The translations under genes and the position numbers were made by a program. This document shows, in pieces, positions 8,224-16,675 of a DNA stretch of 64,000 nt. This DNA is from Clostridium sp. MCC353 (GTDB lineage: Bacteria > Bacillota > Clostridia > Lachnospirales > Lachnospiraceae). The notes beneath the pieces are model-generated. The model saw nothing but the letters and a program-made list of their open reading frames with translations, was not told the DNA's origin and did not search any database. Where the stretch lies: assembly GCF_018785315.1 (NCBI RefSeq), contig NZ_WQPN01000065.1:1-64000 (forward strand). Direction: 5' to 3'. How positions within the stretch are numbered: the stretch's first letter is position 1; the number at the start of each line of letters is the position of its first letter.

Positions 8224-9153
8224 TTAATTAAGTACCTTCTTCCCCCTCACCATCCACTTAGGAACCGGAATCTGAGCCAACACAATCGCCGCAAACACCA
8301 GCACACATCCAAACTGTTCTTTCGGCAAAAGCACCTCTCCCAAGATAATCCAGCCCGCGATCAGTGAAAACACGGACTCCAAACTCATAATCAATGATGC
8401 GATGGCTGGCTCAATGTCCTTCTGTGCCACAACCTGCAGGGTATACCCCACGCCGCAGGACATCACGCCCGCATAGAGGACCGGCGCCCAGGCCCTGAAA
8501 ATATCGGACCATTCCGGTCTTTCAAAAACCAGCGTGAAAATTCCCGAGATAATCCCGGCCGTAAAGAACTGGACGCAGGAGATCAAAACACCGTCCGCCT
8601 TAGGAGAGAAATAATCGATCACCAGAATATGGAAGGAGAAGCCAATTGCGCACAGAAACACGAAAAAATCCCCTTTTCCAATGGAAAGCCCCTCCGTCAT
8701 ACAGAGCAGATACATTCCCATAACCGCAATGGCCACACTGATCCATACGTTGAACGGAACCTTCTTTTTTATAAAAATGCCGAATATAGGAACGATGATA
8801 ATATACAAAGAAGTGATGAAACCAGCCTTTCCGACCGAGGTATAGGAAACGCCGATCTGCTGAAGCATGGCGGCAAAGCATAAAAAAATACCGCAGCAGA
8901 CGCCGCCGATCACTCCCATTTTCGTCCTCTTTTGTTTCATCTCCTGATCCATCTGCCCATTTTCCCTGCCATTCACTCTGCGAAGGAAAAAAATGCAGGG
9001 AATCAGCACGATTCCGCCCACAATGAACCTGGCCGCATTGAACGTAAATGGTCCGACATAGTCCATTCCCACACTTTGTGCCACAAATGCCGCGCCCCAG
9101 ATCAATGAGGTCAGCGCCAGCAGCAAACTGCTTCTAAGCCTTTTAGCCTTCAT
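8224..9153 (-). CDS. EamA/DMT-family membrane transporter
   Basis: A 309-residue integral membrane protein of the drug/metabolite transporter superfamily with ten predicted hydrophobic segments in two EamA repeats (first near SSLLLALTSLIWGAAFVAQ, second near CAIGFSFHILVIDYFS). Members export metabolites or amino acids; the substrate here is unknown. I prefer the ATG at 9153 (MKAKRLRSS, with GGGAG 11 bases upstream) over 9171 or 9249, which add polar residues. No operon partner is apparent: the neighbours are the truncated ATPase and yitT. Confidence 0.88.
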   Translation of the reverse strand: MKAKRLRSSLLLALTSLIWGAAFVAQSVGMDYVGPFTFNAARFIVGGIVLIPCIFFLRRVNGRENGQMDQEMKQKRTKMGVIGGVCCGIFLCFAAMLQQIGVSYTSVGKAGFITSLYIIIVPIFGIFIKKKVPFNVWISVAIAVMGMYLLCMTEGLSIGKGDFFVFLCAIGFSFHILVIDYFSPKADGVLISCVQFFTAGIISGIFTLVFERPEWSDIFRAWAPVLYAGVMSCGVGYTLQVVAQKDIEPAIASLIMSLESVFSLIAGWIILGEVLLPKEQFGCVLVFAAIVLAQIPVPKWMVRGKKVLN

Positions 9154-9304
9154 ATGTAAAAAATCTCCCATCTCTGTAATAAAATTCCTCTGCCGCGGTG
9201 AATCAGCATCACCGCTATCCGCCTGAATTTCAGGCAAATCAAGGTACATTTTATCACAGTTATGGGAGACTTACAAGCGTTCGATGCTGCTCCAGTCTGC
9301 TGCT

Positions 9305-10168
9305 CTAATTTGTAAGGAATCCTTTTCCAATGATCTCGCTGGAATTGGATATCAATATAAACGCGGTGGGTTCAATCCTTCTGATATAATTACGGAGCTT
9401 CACCGCCTGGCTCCGTTTCATGGTGGTCATAATCACCGTTTTCTTGTGATGGGTAAAGGCGCCCTGGGCTTCATATACCGTAGCGCTTCTGTTCAGTTTA
9501 TGGATGATATATTCGCAGATCGGTTCCGGATCGTCACATACGATATTAAAACATTTGCACAGGTTAATATTCTCGATCACACCGTCAATCACCAATGATT
9601 TGGCCATGAGCCCAAGGCTTGAGAACAGCCCCGTGGTCGGCCCGAACACGAAAAATGACATGACAACGGATGCGATGTCCACCACCAGCAGTGCGGTTCC
9701 GATGTTCATGCTGGTATATTTTTTAAGGATCATAGCAATAATATCCGTACCGCCGCTGGATGCGCCGATGTTGAACAACACGGCAGAACCCACTGCCGGC
9801 AGAAAGATCGCAAACATCAGCTCCAAAAGAGGCTCCGGCGTCAGAGGAGCGCCCATGGGGTATATCCGCTCCAGAGCCGAAAGGCTGAAAGACATCAGCA
9901 TACTGGCGTACACCGTCTTAATTCCCACACTCTTTCCAAGGAAAATGAACCCGGCCACAAGCAGGGACGTGTTGACAATAAAGGTGAAATCACTGGCCGA
10001 CCAATGGGTCAGTCTGCTGATAACCGTTGAAAAACCGGTAACGCCGCCAAATGCAAAATTATTCGGGAATTTAAAGAAATAGATTCCCAATACCATAACC
10101 CAGATACTGACTGTTATGACTCCGTATTCCGCAGCAACTCTTGCAGTCGGATTTTTAATTTCTTTCAT
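9305..10168 (-). CDS. YitT family membrane protein
   Basis: A 287-residue protein with about five transmembrane segments in the first 200 residues (YitT membrane domain) and a C-terminal cytoplasmic DUF2179 domain (residues 205-287, FNIVCDDPEPICEYIIHKLNRSATVYEAQGAFT). Length and domain order fit the family, whose function is not settled. The ribosome binding site is weak (AAGGGC). It appears monocistronic. The 433-bp gap up to galT contains a hairpin at 10451-10495 and otherwise nothing recognisable. Confidence 0.9.
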   Translation of the reverse strand: MKEIKNPTARVAAEYGVITVSIWVMVLGIYFFKFPNNFAFGGVTGFSTVISRLTHWSASDFTFIVNTSLLVAGFIFLGKSVGIKTVYASMLMSFSLSALERIYPMGAPLTPEPLLELMFAIFLPAVGSAVLFNIGASSGGTDIIAMILKKYTSMNIGTALLVVDIASVVMSFFVFGPTTGLFSSLGLMAKSLVIDGVIENINLCKCFNIVCDDPEPICEYIIHKLNRSATVYEAQGAFTHHKKTVIMTTMKRSQAVKLRNYIRRIEPTAFILISNSSEIIGKGFLTN

Positions 10169-10450
10169 AATATGTGCCCTTTTCCCCTGCGAAAGGGCGC
10201 AGCAAACGCTTCAAATAAATGCCGGACCGCCTGCCTGCTTTTATTTGACTGCGCGTGACCCCTTCGTCACTCAATTTTTTATTCAGCGTAATTTTGCTTT
10301 TTTATATGTTCCATTGCAGCGTTTCAGTACAAATGTTCTTCTTCGCCGGTTTTCCCGACGTCCGGAACGGCTGCGTCCAATTCAAAAATCCGCCTCAATT
10401 CCTATAGAATATAACTCCTTCCTATAACAATTTCAAACACCAATATACCT

Positions 10451-10495
10451 GGAAAAGCCACAGCTATTTCATTGTGAAATAACCATGGCTTTTTC
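10451..10495 (-). terminator. Hairpin between galT and yitT, possible galT terminator
   Basis: Arms of about 20 bases (GGAAAAGCCACAGCTATTTC and its near complement) pair with three mismatches around a short loop. Read in the galT direction it ends in GGCTTTTCC, only a short T-tract. It is 107 bases after the galT stop codon and 280 bases before the yitT start. Confidence 0.5.
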
Positions 10496-10601
10496 ATAAA
10501 ATTCCTTATGTCTTCCTAATTCCTTTATTTATCCGCCTTTCCAAGCCCCTGTCATGGCTGTTCCAGCCTTTTAAATTCTGCTCAAAGGGGCTCAACCCCT
10601 C

Positions 10602-12104
10602 TCAAGACTTCTCAAATCCTGCTTTTTCCAGGAACCGCACAAACGCTTCCCTTCCAGCCGGCGTACATTTATAAACGCCTGCGTCCTCAAGCACTCTCTC
10701 AAACACCAGCCCCACTTCTTCCTGAAGAATCCGGTTCACATTGTCAGCGGTAATGGAATCATATTTCGGAAGGAATTCTTCCACCCAGTCTCCATGTTTC
10801 TCCAGCATCTCATTGGAGCGGATATCTTTTTTCTCCACTATGTATTCCCCTAAAAGGGCCAGCTCATCTTTCAGCCTGGAAGGCAGGACGGCCAGTCCCA
10901 TCACTTCGATTAAGCCGATATTTTCCTTCTTAATGTGGTGAAGTTCCTGATGAGGGTGATAGACGCCAAGAGGAAATTCCTCTGTGGTGATGTTGTTCCG
11001 CAGCACCAGATCCAGTTCAAACAGCCCATCCTTTTTCCTGGCGATCGGTGTGATGGTATTATGGGGTTCCCCGTCCGTTTCCGCAAAAACAAACGCATCT
11101 TCGTCCGTATAACCTCTCCATGCATCCAGCACCCTGGCTCCCAGCTCGATCAGACGGTCTGAATCAGCGGCACGAAGCCGGATGACCGACATGGGCCATT
11201 TCACAATTCCCGCTTCCACATCTTCAAAGCCCGGAACCTTAAAACAGGCTTCTATGGGCGCTTTTGCCATAGCAAACGTATAATGTCCACCCTGGAAATG
11301 ATCGTGGGTCAAAATGGAGCCGCCCACAATCGGAAGATCCGCATTGGATCCCAGGAAATAATGAGGAAACAGCTTGACAAAATCAAACAGCTTGATAAAT
11401 GTCTGCTTTTCAATCTTCATGGGAACATGCTGGCCGTTGAACACGATGCAGTGTTCGTTATAATAAACATAAGGGGAATATTGAAATCCCCACTGGCTGT
11501 CATTGACCGTAATCGGTATGATTCTGTGGTTGTTTCGCGCCGGATGGTTGGTTCTTCCCGCATAGCCCACGTTATCCATGCACAGAAGGCATTTGGGATA
11601 TCCGCTCTGTTTGGCCAGTTTAGCGGCCGCTATCGCCTTGGGATCCTTTTCCGGCTTGGATAAATTGATGGTTATATCCAGATCTCCATACTTGGTTGAA
11701 GTTACCCATTTCATATCCCTGCATACACGGTATCGCCGGATATAATCGGAATCCTGGCTCAACCGGTAAAAATAATCGGTTGCAGTTTCCGGTGAACTCT
11801 CATATTCTTTCCAAAAATGTTTTGTCACTTCGCTTGGACGCGGCATCAGACAGTTCATAAGCCTGGTATCAAATAAATCCCTGTAAACAATACTGTCCTC
11901 AATCAGTCCCTGTTCACATGCATAATCCAGCAATTCTTTCAGGATTTCTTCCAAATCCCTGGCCTCAGTAAGCTCCTGATCTTCGTATTCATCCATCTTT
12001 AATACATCCAGGATCTGATTTCTTGCATAAATCTGATCCTCTTTTTGTATCAGCCCTTTTTCCAGTCCGTATTGTACCAATTCCTTTACTGCTTGATCTA
12101 CCAT
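10602..12104 (-). CDS. galT: UDP-glucose--hexose-1-phosphate uridylyltransferase
   Basis: The 500-residue Firmicutes form of GalT, which exchanges UMP between UDP-glucose and galactose-1-phosphate in the Leloir pathway. Recognisable segments include EVTKHFWKEY, YPKCLLCMDNVGYAGR, HCIVFNGQHVPM and GGSILTHDHFQGGHYTFAMAKA, where the HDHFQGG segment carries the histidines of the active site. The start at 12104 is supported by GAGGAGG 7 bases upstream; an in-frame ATG at 12131 lacks such a site. No galK or galE is adjacent. A sigma-A promoter can be read about 120 bases upstream. Confidence 0.95.
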   Translation of the reverse strand: MVDQAVKELVQYGLEKGLIQKEDQIYARNQILDVLKMDEYEDQELTEARDLEEILKELLDYACEQGLIEDSIVYRDLFDTRLMNCLMPRPSEVTKHFWKEYESSPETATDYFYRLSQDSDYIRRYRVCRDMKWVTSTKYGDLDITINLSKPEKDPKAIAAAKLAKQSGYPKCLLCMDNVGYAGRTNHPARNNHRIIPITVNDSQWGFQYSPYVYYNEHCIVFNGQHVPMKIEKQTFIKLFDFVKLFPHYFLGSNADLPIVGGSILTHDHFQGGHYTFAMAKAPIEACFKVPGFEDVEAGIVKWPMSVIRLRAADSDRLIELGARVLDAWRGYTDEDAFVFAETDGEPHNTITPIARKKDGLFELDLVLRNNITTEEFPLGVYHPHQELHHIKKENIGLIEVMGLAVLPSRLKDELALLGEYIVEKKDIRSNEMLEKHGDWVEEFLPKYDSITADNVNRILQEEVGLVFERVLEDAGVYKCTPAGREAFVRFLEKAGFEKS

Positions 12105-12221
12105 ATCGTTCCTCCTCGCGTCATGAGACACTTATTTCATTTTCCTCCATTTATCAGACGGCATATGTCCGCATACAGATCATGCGCGCCTTGTTAAATA
12201 GTGAAAATTATATCAATTATC

Positions 12222-12250
12222 ATTATATCTGTGTATGTCCGTAAAAACAA
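12222..12250 (-). promoter_or_regulatory. Probable galT promoter
   Basis: On the minus strand TTGTTT (12245-12250) and TATAAT (12222-12227) are 17 bases apart. A second TATAAT lies a few bases downstream. This leaves a leader of about 110 bases before the galT ATG. Confidence 0.55.
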
Positions 12251-12290
12251 TATAATATCCAACACATTATTTATAAAATTTTGTGATTAT

Positions 12291-12392
12291 CCAGCCCATT
12301 AAAGCCGCCTGCGGCGAAGGGCTGGACGCCTGCACACGCTGTGTTTTCGTACGGTCCCCACAGTAAATGCGCAGACCTATCTGAACTGTTGC
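12291..12392. repeat. RE-2 interspersed repeat, copy A
   Basis: About 100 bases match the RE-2 copy at 39800-39943 closely, including the CCAGCCC...GGGCTGG stem, the CAGTAAATGCGCAGACC block and the end TCTGAACTGTTGC. The terminal palindrome seen on the other side of copy B is absent here. GTGATT occurs on both sides (12283-12288 and 12393-12398), a possible target duplication. The repeat overlaps the 3' end of the Gx transporter gene and supplies its last codons and stop. Confidence 0.8.
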
Positions 12393-12892
12393 GTGATTGA
12401 TCCTACCCGTTCTGCCACCATGCCGCCCACAACGCCGATCACAGCGCCGGCCGCCGTTCCGGCTGCAAGCAGGGCCGGCAGATAAACCAGAACCCCAGGC
12501 TGCTTTGTCACCCAGACCGCAACGCATAACTGGCCGATGTTGTGGCCGATTCCTCCGGCCACGCTGACCCCCACCTGGCTGAACCAGCCCGTCTTTTTTA
12601 AAACCACCATGACGGCCAGGCTCAAAAGCCCTCCGGCCAGCCCGTACAGCATGCTGAATGAGTTGCCGAATGTAAGGCCCACCAGAACGATTCTGAGAAG
12701 CGCCACCGCCGCCGTTCCCGGCACGCTGACCGTGTACAGTCCCACTATGGTGACTAAATTGGCCAGCCCCAGCTTCATTCCCGGCACCAAAAGCGGAAGC
12801 GGAATCATGGCCTCCACATAGCTGAGCACCATGGCTAACGCGATCAGAAGCCCGTATCTCGCCACCCCGGCCGCTTTATATCTTGAATTCAC
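12377..12892 (-). CDS. Gx transporter family protein (HepS component I-like membrane protein)
   Basis: A 171-residue, very hydrophobic protein with about five transmembrane segments. It matches the family once labelled heptaprenyl diphosphate synthase component I, now called Gx transporter (ARYGLLIALAMVLSYVEAMIPLPLLVPGMKLGLANLVTI). Members resemble the S-components of ECF importers. Translation starts at a GTG, with GGAGG 7 bases upstream. The C-terminus ITQQFR and stop are encoded by the edge of an RE-2 repeat, so the natural tail may have been replaced. In related bacteria this gene often accompanies a NusG domain II gene; here that gene is divergent, about 850 bp away. Confidence 0.88.
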   Translation of the reverse strand: MNSRYKAAGVARYGLLIALAMVLSYVEAMIPLPLLVPGMKLGLANLVTIVGLYTVSVPGTAAVALLRIVLVGLTFGNSFSMLYGLAGGLLSLAVMVVLKKTGWFSQVGVSVAGGIGHNIGQLCVAVWVTKQPGVLVYLPALLAAGTAAGAVIGVVGGMVAERVGSITQQFR

Positions 12893-12991
12893 CTTATTTC
12901 CTCCCGATCTGAAATTGAAATTGCCAAAGGATACTTCCGTAGTGAAATTCTAACACACAATCAAACGGCTTTCAATGGCTTCCTTATATAA

Positions 12992-13066
12992 TCATCTGCT
13001 CCGCTGAAGGTACATGCGGATAATTTTCCGCATATCCGGTTCGTCTTCCGCAATTAAAATCTTCAT
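12992..13066 (-). pseudogene. Response regulator N-terminal fragment
   Basis: A 24-codon frame begins with MKILIAEDEPDMRKIIRMYL, the classic start of an OmpR-type receiver domain with its acidic pocket EDE. It then stops after QRSR. A good GGAAGGAG ribosome binding site precedes the ATG. The rest of the receiver and the DNA-binding domain are missing, as is any histidine kinase. A longer frame extending upstream is not supported by a start signal. Confidence 0.75.
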
Positions 13067-13331
13067 AGATGTACTCCTTCCGGCCATAACACATATTTTG
13101 ATGTCCAGTATATCATTAACCCAATATTTTGCACAGAATAACCTGGTTCCATCACACTGCTTAATCACATTTTGAATCACAGAAAATAACTTGCAAAAAA
13201 GGATTACAAAAAATATACGTAACCGTTTAGACCTGCCTGAACGGTTACAAATATCCGGCTTTTCCTGCAAATATTTTCATCCATCTCCTTGGTGAACATT
13301 TTTCTTTATGTTATAATACATGAATAGCTGA

Positions 13332-13469
13332 AAAGGCCGTTTCCCAAATGGGTCTGCCATTTCGGGATATCTTTATTATTCCGTAAAACACCATATTGAA
13401 CGATTCATAGAAAAAGGCAATATTGTAAAAGATAATCCCGATGGCTCATTTTCACACCTAAACCTATGA
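13332..13469 (+). other. Possible decayed coding remnant in a gene-poor stretch
   Basis: The gap 13067-13746 has no intact gene. An open stretch of 45 codons without a start reads naturally (GYLYYSVKHHIERFIEKGN, then VKDNPDGSFSHLNL and stop). It may be the end of a lost gene, but I cannot assign a family. Between 13470 and 13566 nothing is recognised. After that come the tandem repeats. Confidence 0.3.
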
Positions 13470-13566
13470 TGGAAACACGAATTTGAACCGCAGTTGAGAT
13501 TTTGAAATACTCAGCGCGTGCCCTCGCAGCGCAATCGTTACGCAATACAGTATTTTCGCAGTATAT

Positions 13567-13732
13567 ACTTATGCAACGTAATACTTATGCAGCCTATTAC
13601 TTATGCAGAGTAATATTTATGCAGCATAATACTTATGCAGCGTAATATTTATGCCGCCTAATATTTTACGCATAAATCTTCGAAGCAGCGTAATATTTAT
13701 GCCGCCTAATATTTTACGCATAAATCTTCGAA
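13567..13732. repeat. 16-bp tandem repeats followed by a 48-bp direct duplication
   Basis: From 13567 about six units of a 16-bp motif (type TACTTATGCAGCGTAA) run head to tail. Then a 48-bp segment (13637-13684) is repeated exactly at 13685-13732; each copy contains two of the 16-bp units plus TTTTACGCATAAATCTTCGAA-like sequence. TTATGC and GCATAA are complementary, so the array can fold. It ends 14 bases before the ATG of the NusG-II gene and so lies in its 5' untranslated or promoter region. Confidence 0.9.
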
Positions 13733-13746
13733 ATGGAAGGAATAAA

Positions 13747-14094
13747 ATGGATAAAAAGAAAAAAAGAGATCTCATCCTGGTCGGCATAATACTGGCAATT
13801 GCCGCAGTAACCGGCGCGGGAAGTTATTTTTACAAACAAAAACCAGCGGTTTACGCGGAAGTCAGCGTGGACGGCAAAGTGGTGGAGACCCTGGATTTAA
13901 ACGAAGACAGAGAACTGACCGTGGAAGGCTATAACGGAGGAACCAACCATCTGGTCATAAAAAATAAGGAGGCTTACGTAACAGAAGCCTCCTGTCCTGA
14001 TAAAGTCTGCATTCATCAGGGGAAAATCCATAACAGCACAGAGATGATCGTCTGCCTGCCAAACCGTTTCAGCGTGAGAATTGTGGGTAATTAG
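13747..14094 (+). CDS. NusG domain II-containing membrane-anchored protein
   Basis: A 115-residue protein with one N-terminal transmembrane segment (LILVGIILAIAAVTGAGSYFY) and an outward NusG_II-like beta domain. Two cysteines occur in the family motif EASCPDKVCIHQG (about residues 80-92), typical of this short family. Start: the ATG at 13747 with AGGAATAAA upstream. Longer upstream starts lie inside tandem repeats and would duplicate a repeat-encoded peptide. The stop overlaps the moeA stop on the opposite strand by 4 bases. The role is unknown. Confidence 0.87.
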   Translation: MDKKKKRDLILVGIILAIAAVTGAGSYFYKQKPAVYAEVSVDGKVVETLDLNEDRELTVEGYNGGTNHLVIKNKEAYVTEASCPDKVCIHQGKIHNSTEMIVCLPNRFSVRIVGN

Positions 14095-15293
14095 CAGAGA
14101 ATCACCGATACCCGGTCCCCGGGTTCCAATTTCTTCGTTCCTGCCGGAACATCGATCAGGCAGTTGCAGCCCATCATGGATCCTAAAACGCCTGAGGAAT
14201 GGAGCCCTTTTGGCAGGGTCACTTTTCCGTCGGCAATCACTCCCCGGACCATCCTTCTCACCCTGCTCTCCTTCAAAAATGCATCTTCCATAATCCCCTC
14301 TTCCACCTTAGGTATCAAGGCGTCCTGATGGCTCAATCGGGCCAGAACCGGCCTTACCAGCACTTCCATGTTGGCCACCGCACCGAAGGGATTTCCCGAA
14401 AGGCTGATCACCAGGGTATTTTCATAAACGGAACACAGGGTGGGCATTCCCGGTTTCATCCTGATTCCCCAGAACAGACGGCGGGCGCCAATGCCCTCCA
14501 GCGCTCCATGCATGATGTCCTTTTTGCCCACCGATACGCCTCCGGTGGTGATGATCAGATCCGCCTTGGACGCTGCAGTTTTTATCTTTTCCCCCATCAC
14601 GGTTTCGTTATCCTCCACCGCCTGCATCATTACCGGCCTGATTCCCAGTTCCATCAGCCTGGAGACCAGCACATAGAGGTTGGAATTGTAGATTTTTCCC
14701 GGAAGAAGCGGCTGTCCCGGCTCCACCAGTTCGTCTCCTGTAGCAAATACCGCTACTTTGGGCTTCCTGTAGGCCAAAACCTTATCCCTTCCCATGCTGG
14801 CCGCAATTCCAATTGCAATGGAATCCAAAGGGGTTCCCTTTTCCACCAGGCAGTCCCCTTTTTTAAAATCCTCACCCTGAAAACAGTAATTTTCAAAGGC
14901 GCGGTGTTCCACATAAATGCTGACCTCATCCTCTCCATAATCCGTGTCTTCCTGACGGACAATACAGTCCGCACCGGCCGGAACCGGAGCTCCCGTCATA
15001 ATTCTCACCGCTGTTTTTTCCTTTAAAACGGCATTCGAATATCCGCCTGCCATCACTTCATCTATCACCGTCAAAACAGCCGGACATTCCTCAGAAGCCC
15101 CTTTTAAATCCTCCGCTCTGACCGCATAACCATCTAAGGGAGAACGCGGAAAAGGCGGCTGATCCACAGGCGACAGCAGGTCCTCTGCCAGTTCACAGCC
15201 AAGGGCGTCTAATAAAGAAAGTTCCTCTGCAATTCCATGTGGAATTTCCTTCAGCATCATCTGCATCACTTCTTCAATCGTCGCTCTTTCCAT
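14091..15293 (-). CDS. moeA: Molybdopterin molybdenumtransferase MoeA
   Basis: A 400-residue MoeA, which inserts molybdate into adenylylated molybdopterin. Typical segments are present: DQPPFPRSPLDGYAVRAED near residue 50, VRIMTGAPVPAGADCIVRQED, VFATGDELVEPGQPL, ITTGGVSVGKKD and LSGNPFGAVANMEVLVRP. The start at 15293 has GAGGG upstream; 15326 would place its ribosome binding site too close. It is the only cofactor gene in the window, and it would serve the molybdoenzyme at 30306-32465. It converges on the NusG-II gene with a 4-base overlap of stop codons, leaving no room for a terminator between them. Confidence 0.94.
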   Translation of the reverse strand: MERATIEEVMQMMLKEIPHGIAEELSLLDALGCELAEDLLSPVDQPPFPRSPLDGYAVRAEDLKGASEECPAVLTVIDEVMAGGYSNAVLKEKTAVRIMTGAPVPAGADCIVRQEDTDYGEDEVSIYVEHRAFENYCFQGEDFKKGDCLVEKGTPLDSIAIGIAASMGRDKVLAYRKPKVAVFATGDELVEPGQPLLPGKIYNSNLYVLVSRLMELGIRPVMMQAVEDNETVMGEKIKTAASKADLIITTGGVSVGKKDIMHGALEGIGARRLFWGIRMKPGMPTLCSVYENTLVISLSGNPFGAVANMEVLVRPVLARLSHQDALIPKVEEGIMEDAFLKESRVRRMVRGVIADGKVTLPKGLHSSGVLGSMMGCNCLIDVPAGTKKLEPGDRVSVILC

Positions 15294-15329
15294 TTTCCCT
15301 CTGCTCCTTTTTAACTTTACCGGCATTCC

Positions 15330-16229
15330 TTACAACATGCCGAATTCTCTTTGAAATGACAGAACCAGTCCGTCCCTGATCCACCGGGTCATGGGCGCGT
15401 CATTTACCGCGTCAAATCCATGTCCCACTCTGGGCATCATATACAGTTCCACCGGCACCGCATCCCTCATCAGGCTGCGGGCGTATTTCAGCCCTTCATC
15501 CCTAAGCGGATCATATTCAGCCACAATGATCATCGACGGCGGCAGGTTGGAATAATCAATGGCCATGTTGGGAATGGCATAATAAGAGGGGATCTGCCCA
15601 TTAAACCCGCCCACATATTCCACAAAAGCGGAGGACAGATTGTCCCCGCAGAGCACCGGCGCCCCATATCTCATCTGTTCCGCCGATAACGATGGCCCCA
15701 CTCCTATGGCCGGCACATTCATGGCGTTAAATGTGATCTTAGGGCCTCCATGATCCCGGATATAAAAGGCCAGTCCAGCGCACAGATTACCGCCTGCACT
15801 GGTTCCGAAAAGCCCCATTCGGTCCTTGTCGCCCCCCAGTTCCTCCGCATTGTCATACATCCACTGCCATACCGCCCGGCAGTCCTCCAGCGCCGCCGGG
15901 AAGATGTGCTCAGGAGCCAGCCTGTAATTCAGCGCCACCACCACAGCAGGAATATTCATCGCCAGATAGGCGATCCGGTTGCTGTCCAGATTATAGTCCC
16001 CGCTGGTAAAACCGCCCCCATGAATATCCATAATCATCGGCGATCCCTCAGCCATGTGATCCGGCCTGAATATACGTATCTCAATATCCGGAGCCCCATT
16101 GATCCCCGGAACCGTCCTTTCCTCAATCGAAAGCCCTTCCGGCTTATGAAAAACCCTCAACAGTTCCTGGGCCTTCGTCATATTCGCTTCTTCAAATACT
16201 TTATAATGCGGATGCAGCTGTATCTTCAT
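15330..16229 (-). CDS. Alpha/beta hydrolase (HSL-family esterase)
   Basis: A 299-residue cytoplasmic esterase of the hormone-sensitive lipase type. The oxyanion-hole motif HGGG is at residues 70-73, the nucleophile lies in GTSAGG (about S144), the acid in AEYDPLRDEG and the histidine in RVGHGFD. It would hydrolyse short acyl or aryl esters; the substrate is unknown. The start at 16229 is preferred because GGAGGG is 10 bases upstream. It lies 36 bases upstream of moeA on the same strand, so the two may be co-transcribed. No signal peptide is seen. Confidence 0.88.
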   Translation of the reverse strand: MKIQLHPHYKVFEEANMTKAQELLRVFHKPEGLSIEERTVPGINGAPDIEIRIFRPDHMAEGSPMIMDIHGGGFTSGDYNLDSNRIAYLAMNIPAVVVALNYRLAPEHIFPAALEDCRAVWQWMYDNAEELGGDKDRMGLFGTSAGGNLCAGLAFYIRDHGGPKITFNAMNVPAIGVGPSLSAEQMRYGAPVLCGDNLSSAFVEYVGGFNGQIPSYYAIPNMAIDYSNLPPSMIIVAEYDPLRDEGLKYARSLMRDAVPVELYMMPRVGHGFDAVNDAPMTRWIRDGLVLSFQREFGML

Positions 16230-16338
16230 TCCTTTTCCCTCCATTTTACACTTATTTTTTCAAACATTCCAGTTAATTGGTGAAAGTAATGCAAACTCTT
16301 CCCCAATTTTTATCTTTCCCAGCGCAGCCAATTCCCAG

Positions 16339-16669
16339 CCTGTAAGAAGGGGAACCTGGGGCGCAGGACAAGGCCGGGCGGCGGCAGGGGAGGACCAAAG
16401 GCGATGGGGATCCTGTGGAGACCGTTTAGTGGAACTTAGGTTTTCAGGACGAAAAAAGGCGGGCAGAAACTGATAACCGGATCAGTTTCTGAGATGCCCC
16501 TGAACGGTAAAGTCCATAAAGAGTTTACCGTGAATGGGCATCGCACCGCCTTTTTTCATCCTGAAAACTTTAGTTCCACTTAACGGTCGGAATCAGATCC
16601 CCATCGCCTTTGGTCCTCCCCTGCCGCCGCCCGGCCTTGTCCTGCGCCCCAGGTTCCCCTTCTTACAGG
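16339..16669 (-). repeat. RE-1 palindromic element, full copy with 74-bp perfect arms
   Basis: Positions 16339-16412 are the exact reverse complement of 16596-16669 (74 of 74). Inside lies the conserved core. In the pepC sense it forms one hairpin with GATGCCC/GGGCATC ends, a second hairpin CAGAAACTG/CAGTTTCTG, a closing GGCGG/CCGCC stem, then TTTTTT. The element starts 6 bases after the pepC stop codon, and its GCGTAACT edge touches the stop. It fills most of the 446-bp gap between pepC and the esterase gene; the esterase promoter must lie within or just beyond it. Confidence 0.95.
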
Positions 16670-16675
16670 CGTAAC

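Noticed and set aside
12105-12170. Short leader peptide upstream of galT
   Set aside because: A nine-codon frame after GGAGG-like sequence exists but has no regulatory pattern; chance is likely.
12992-13270. A 92-residue protein
   Set aside because: Only the last 24 residues look real (receiver start) and they have their own ribosome binding site; the rest is AT-rich intergenic sequence.
16339-16669. RE-1 as an insertion sequence or group II intron
   Set aside because: No transposase or reverse transcriptase frame, and no flanking duplication or intron domain could be seen.
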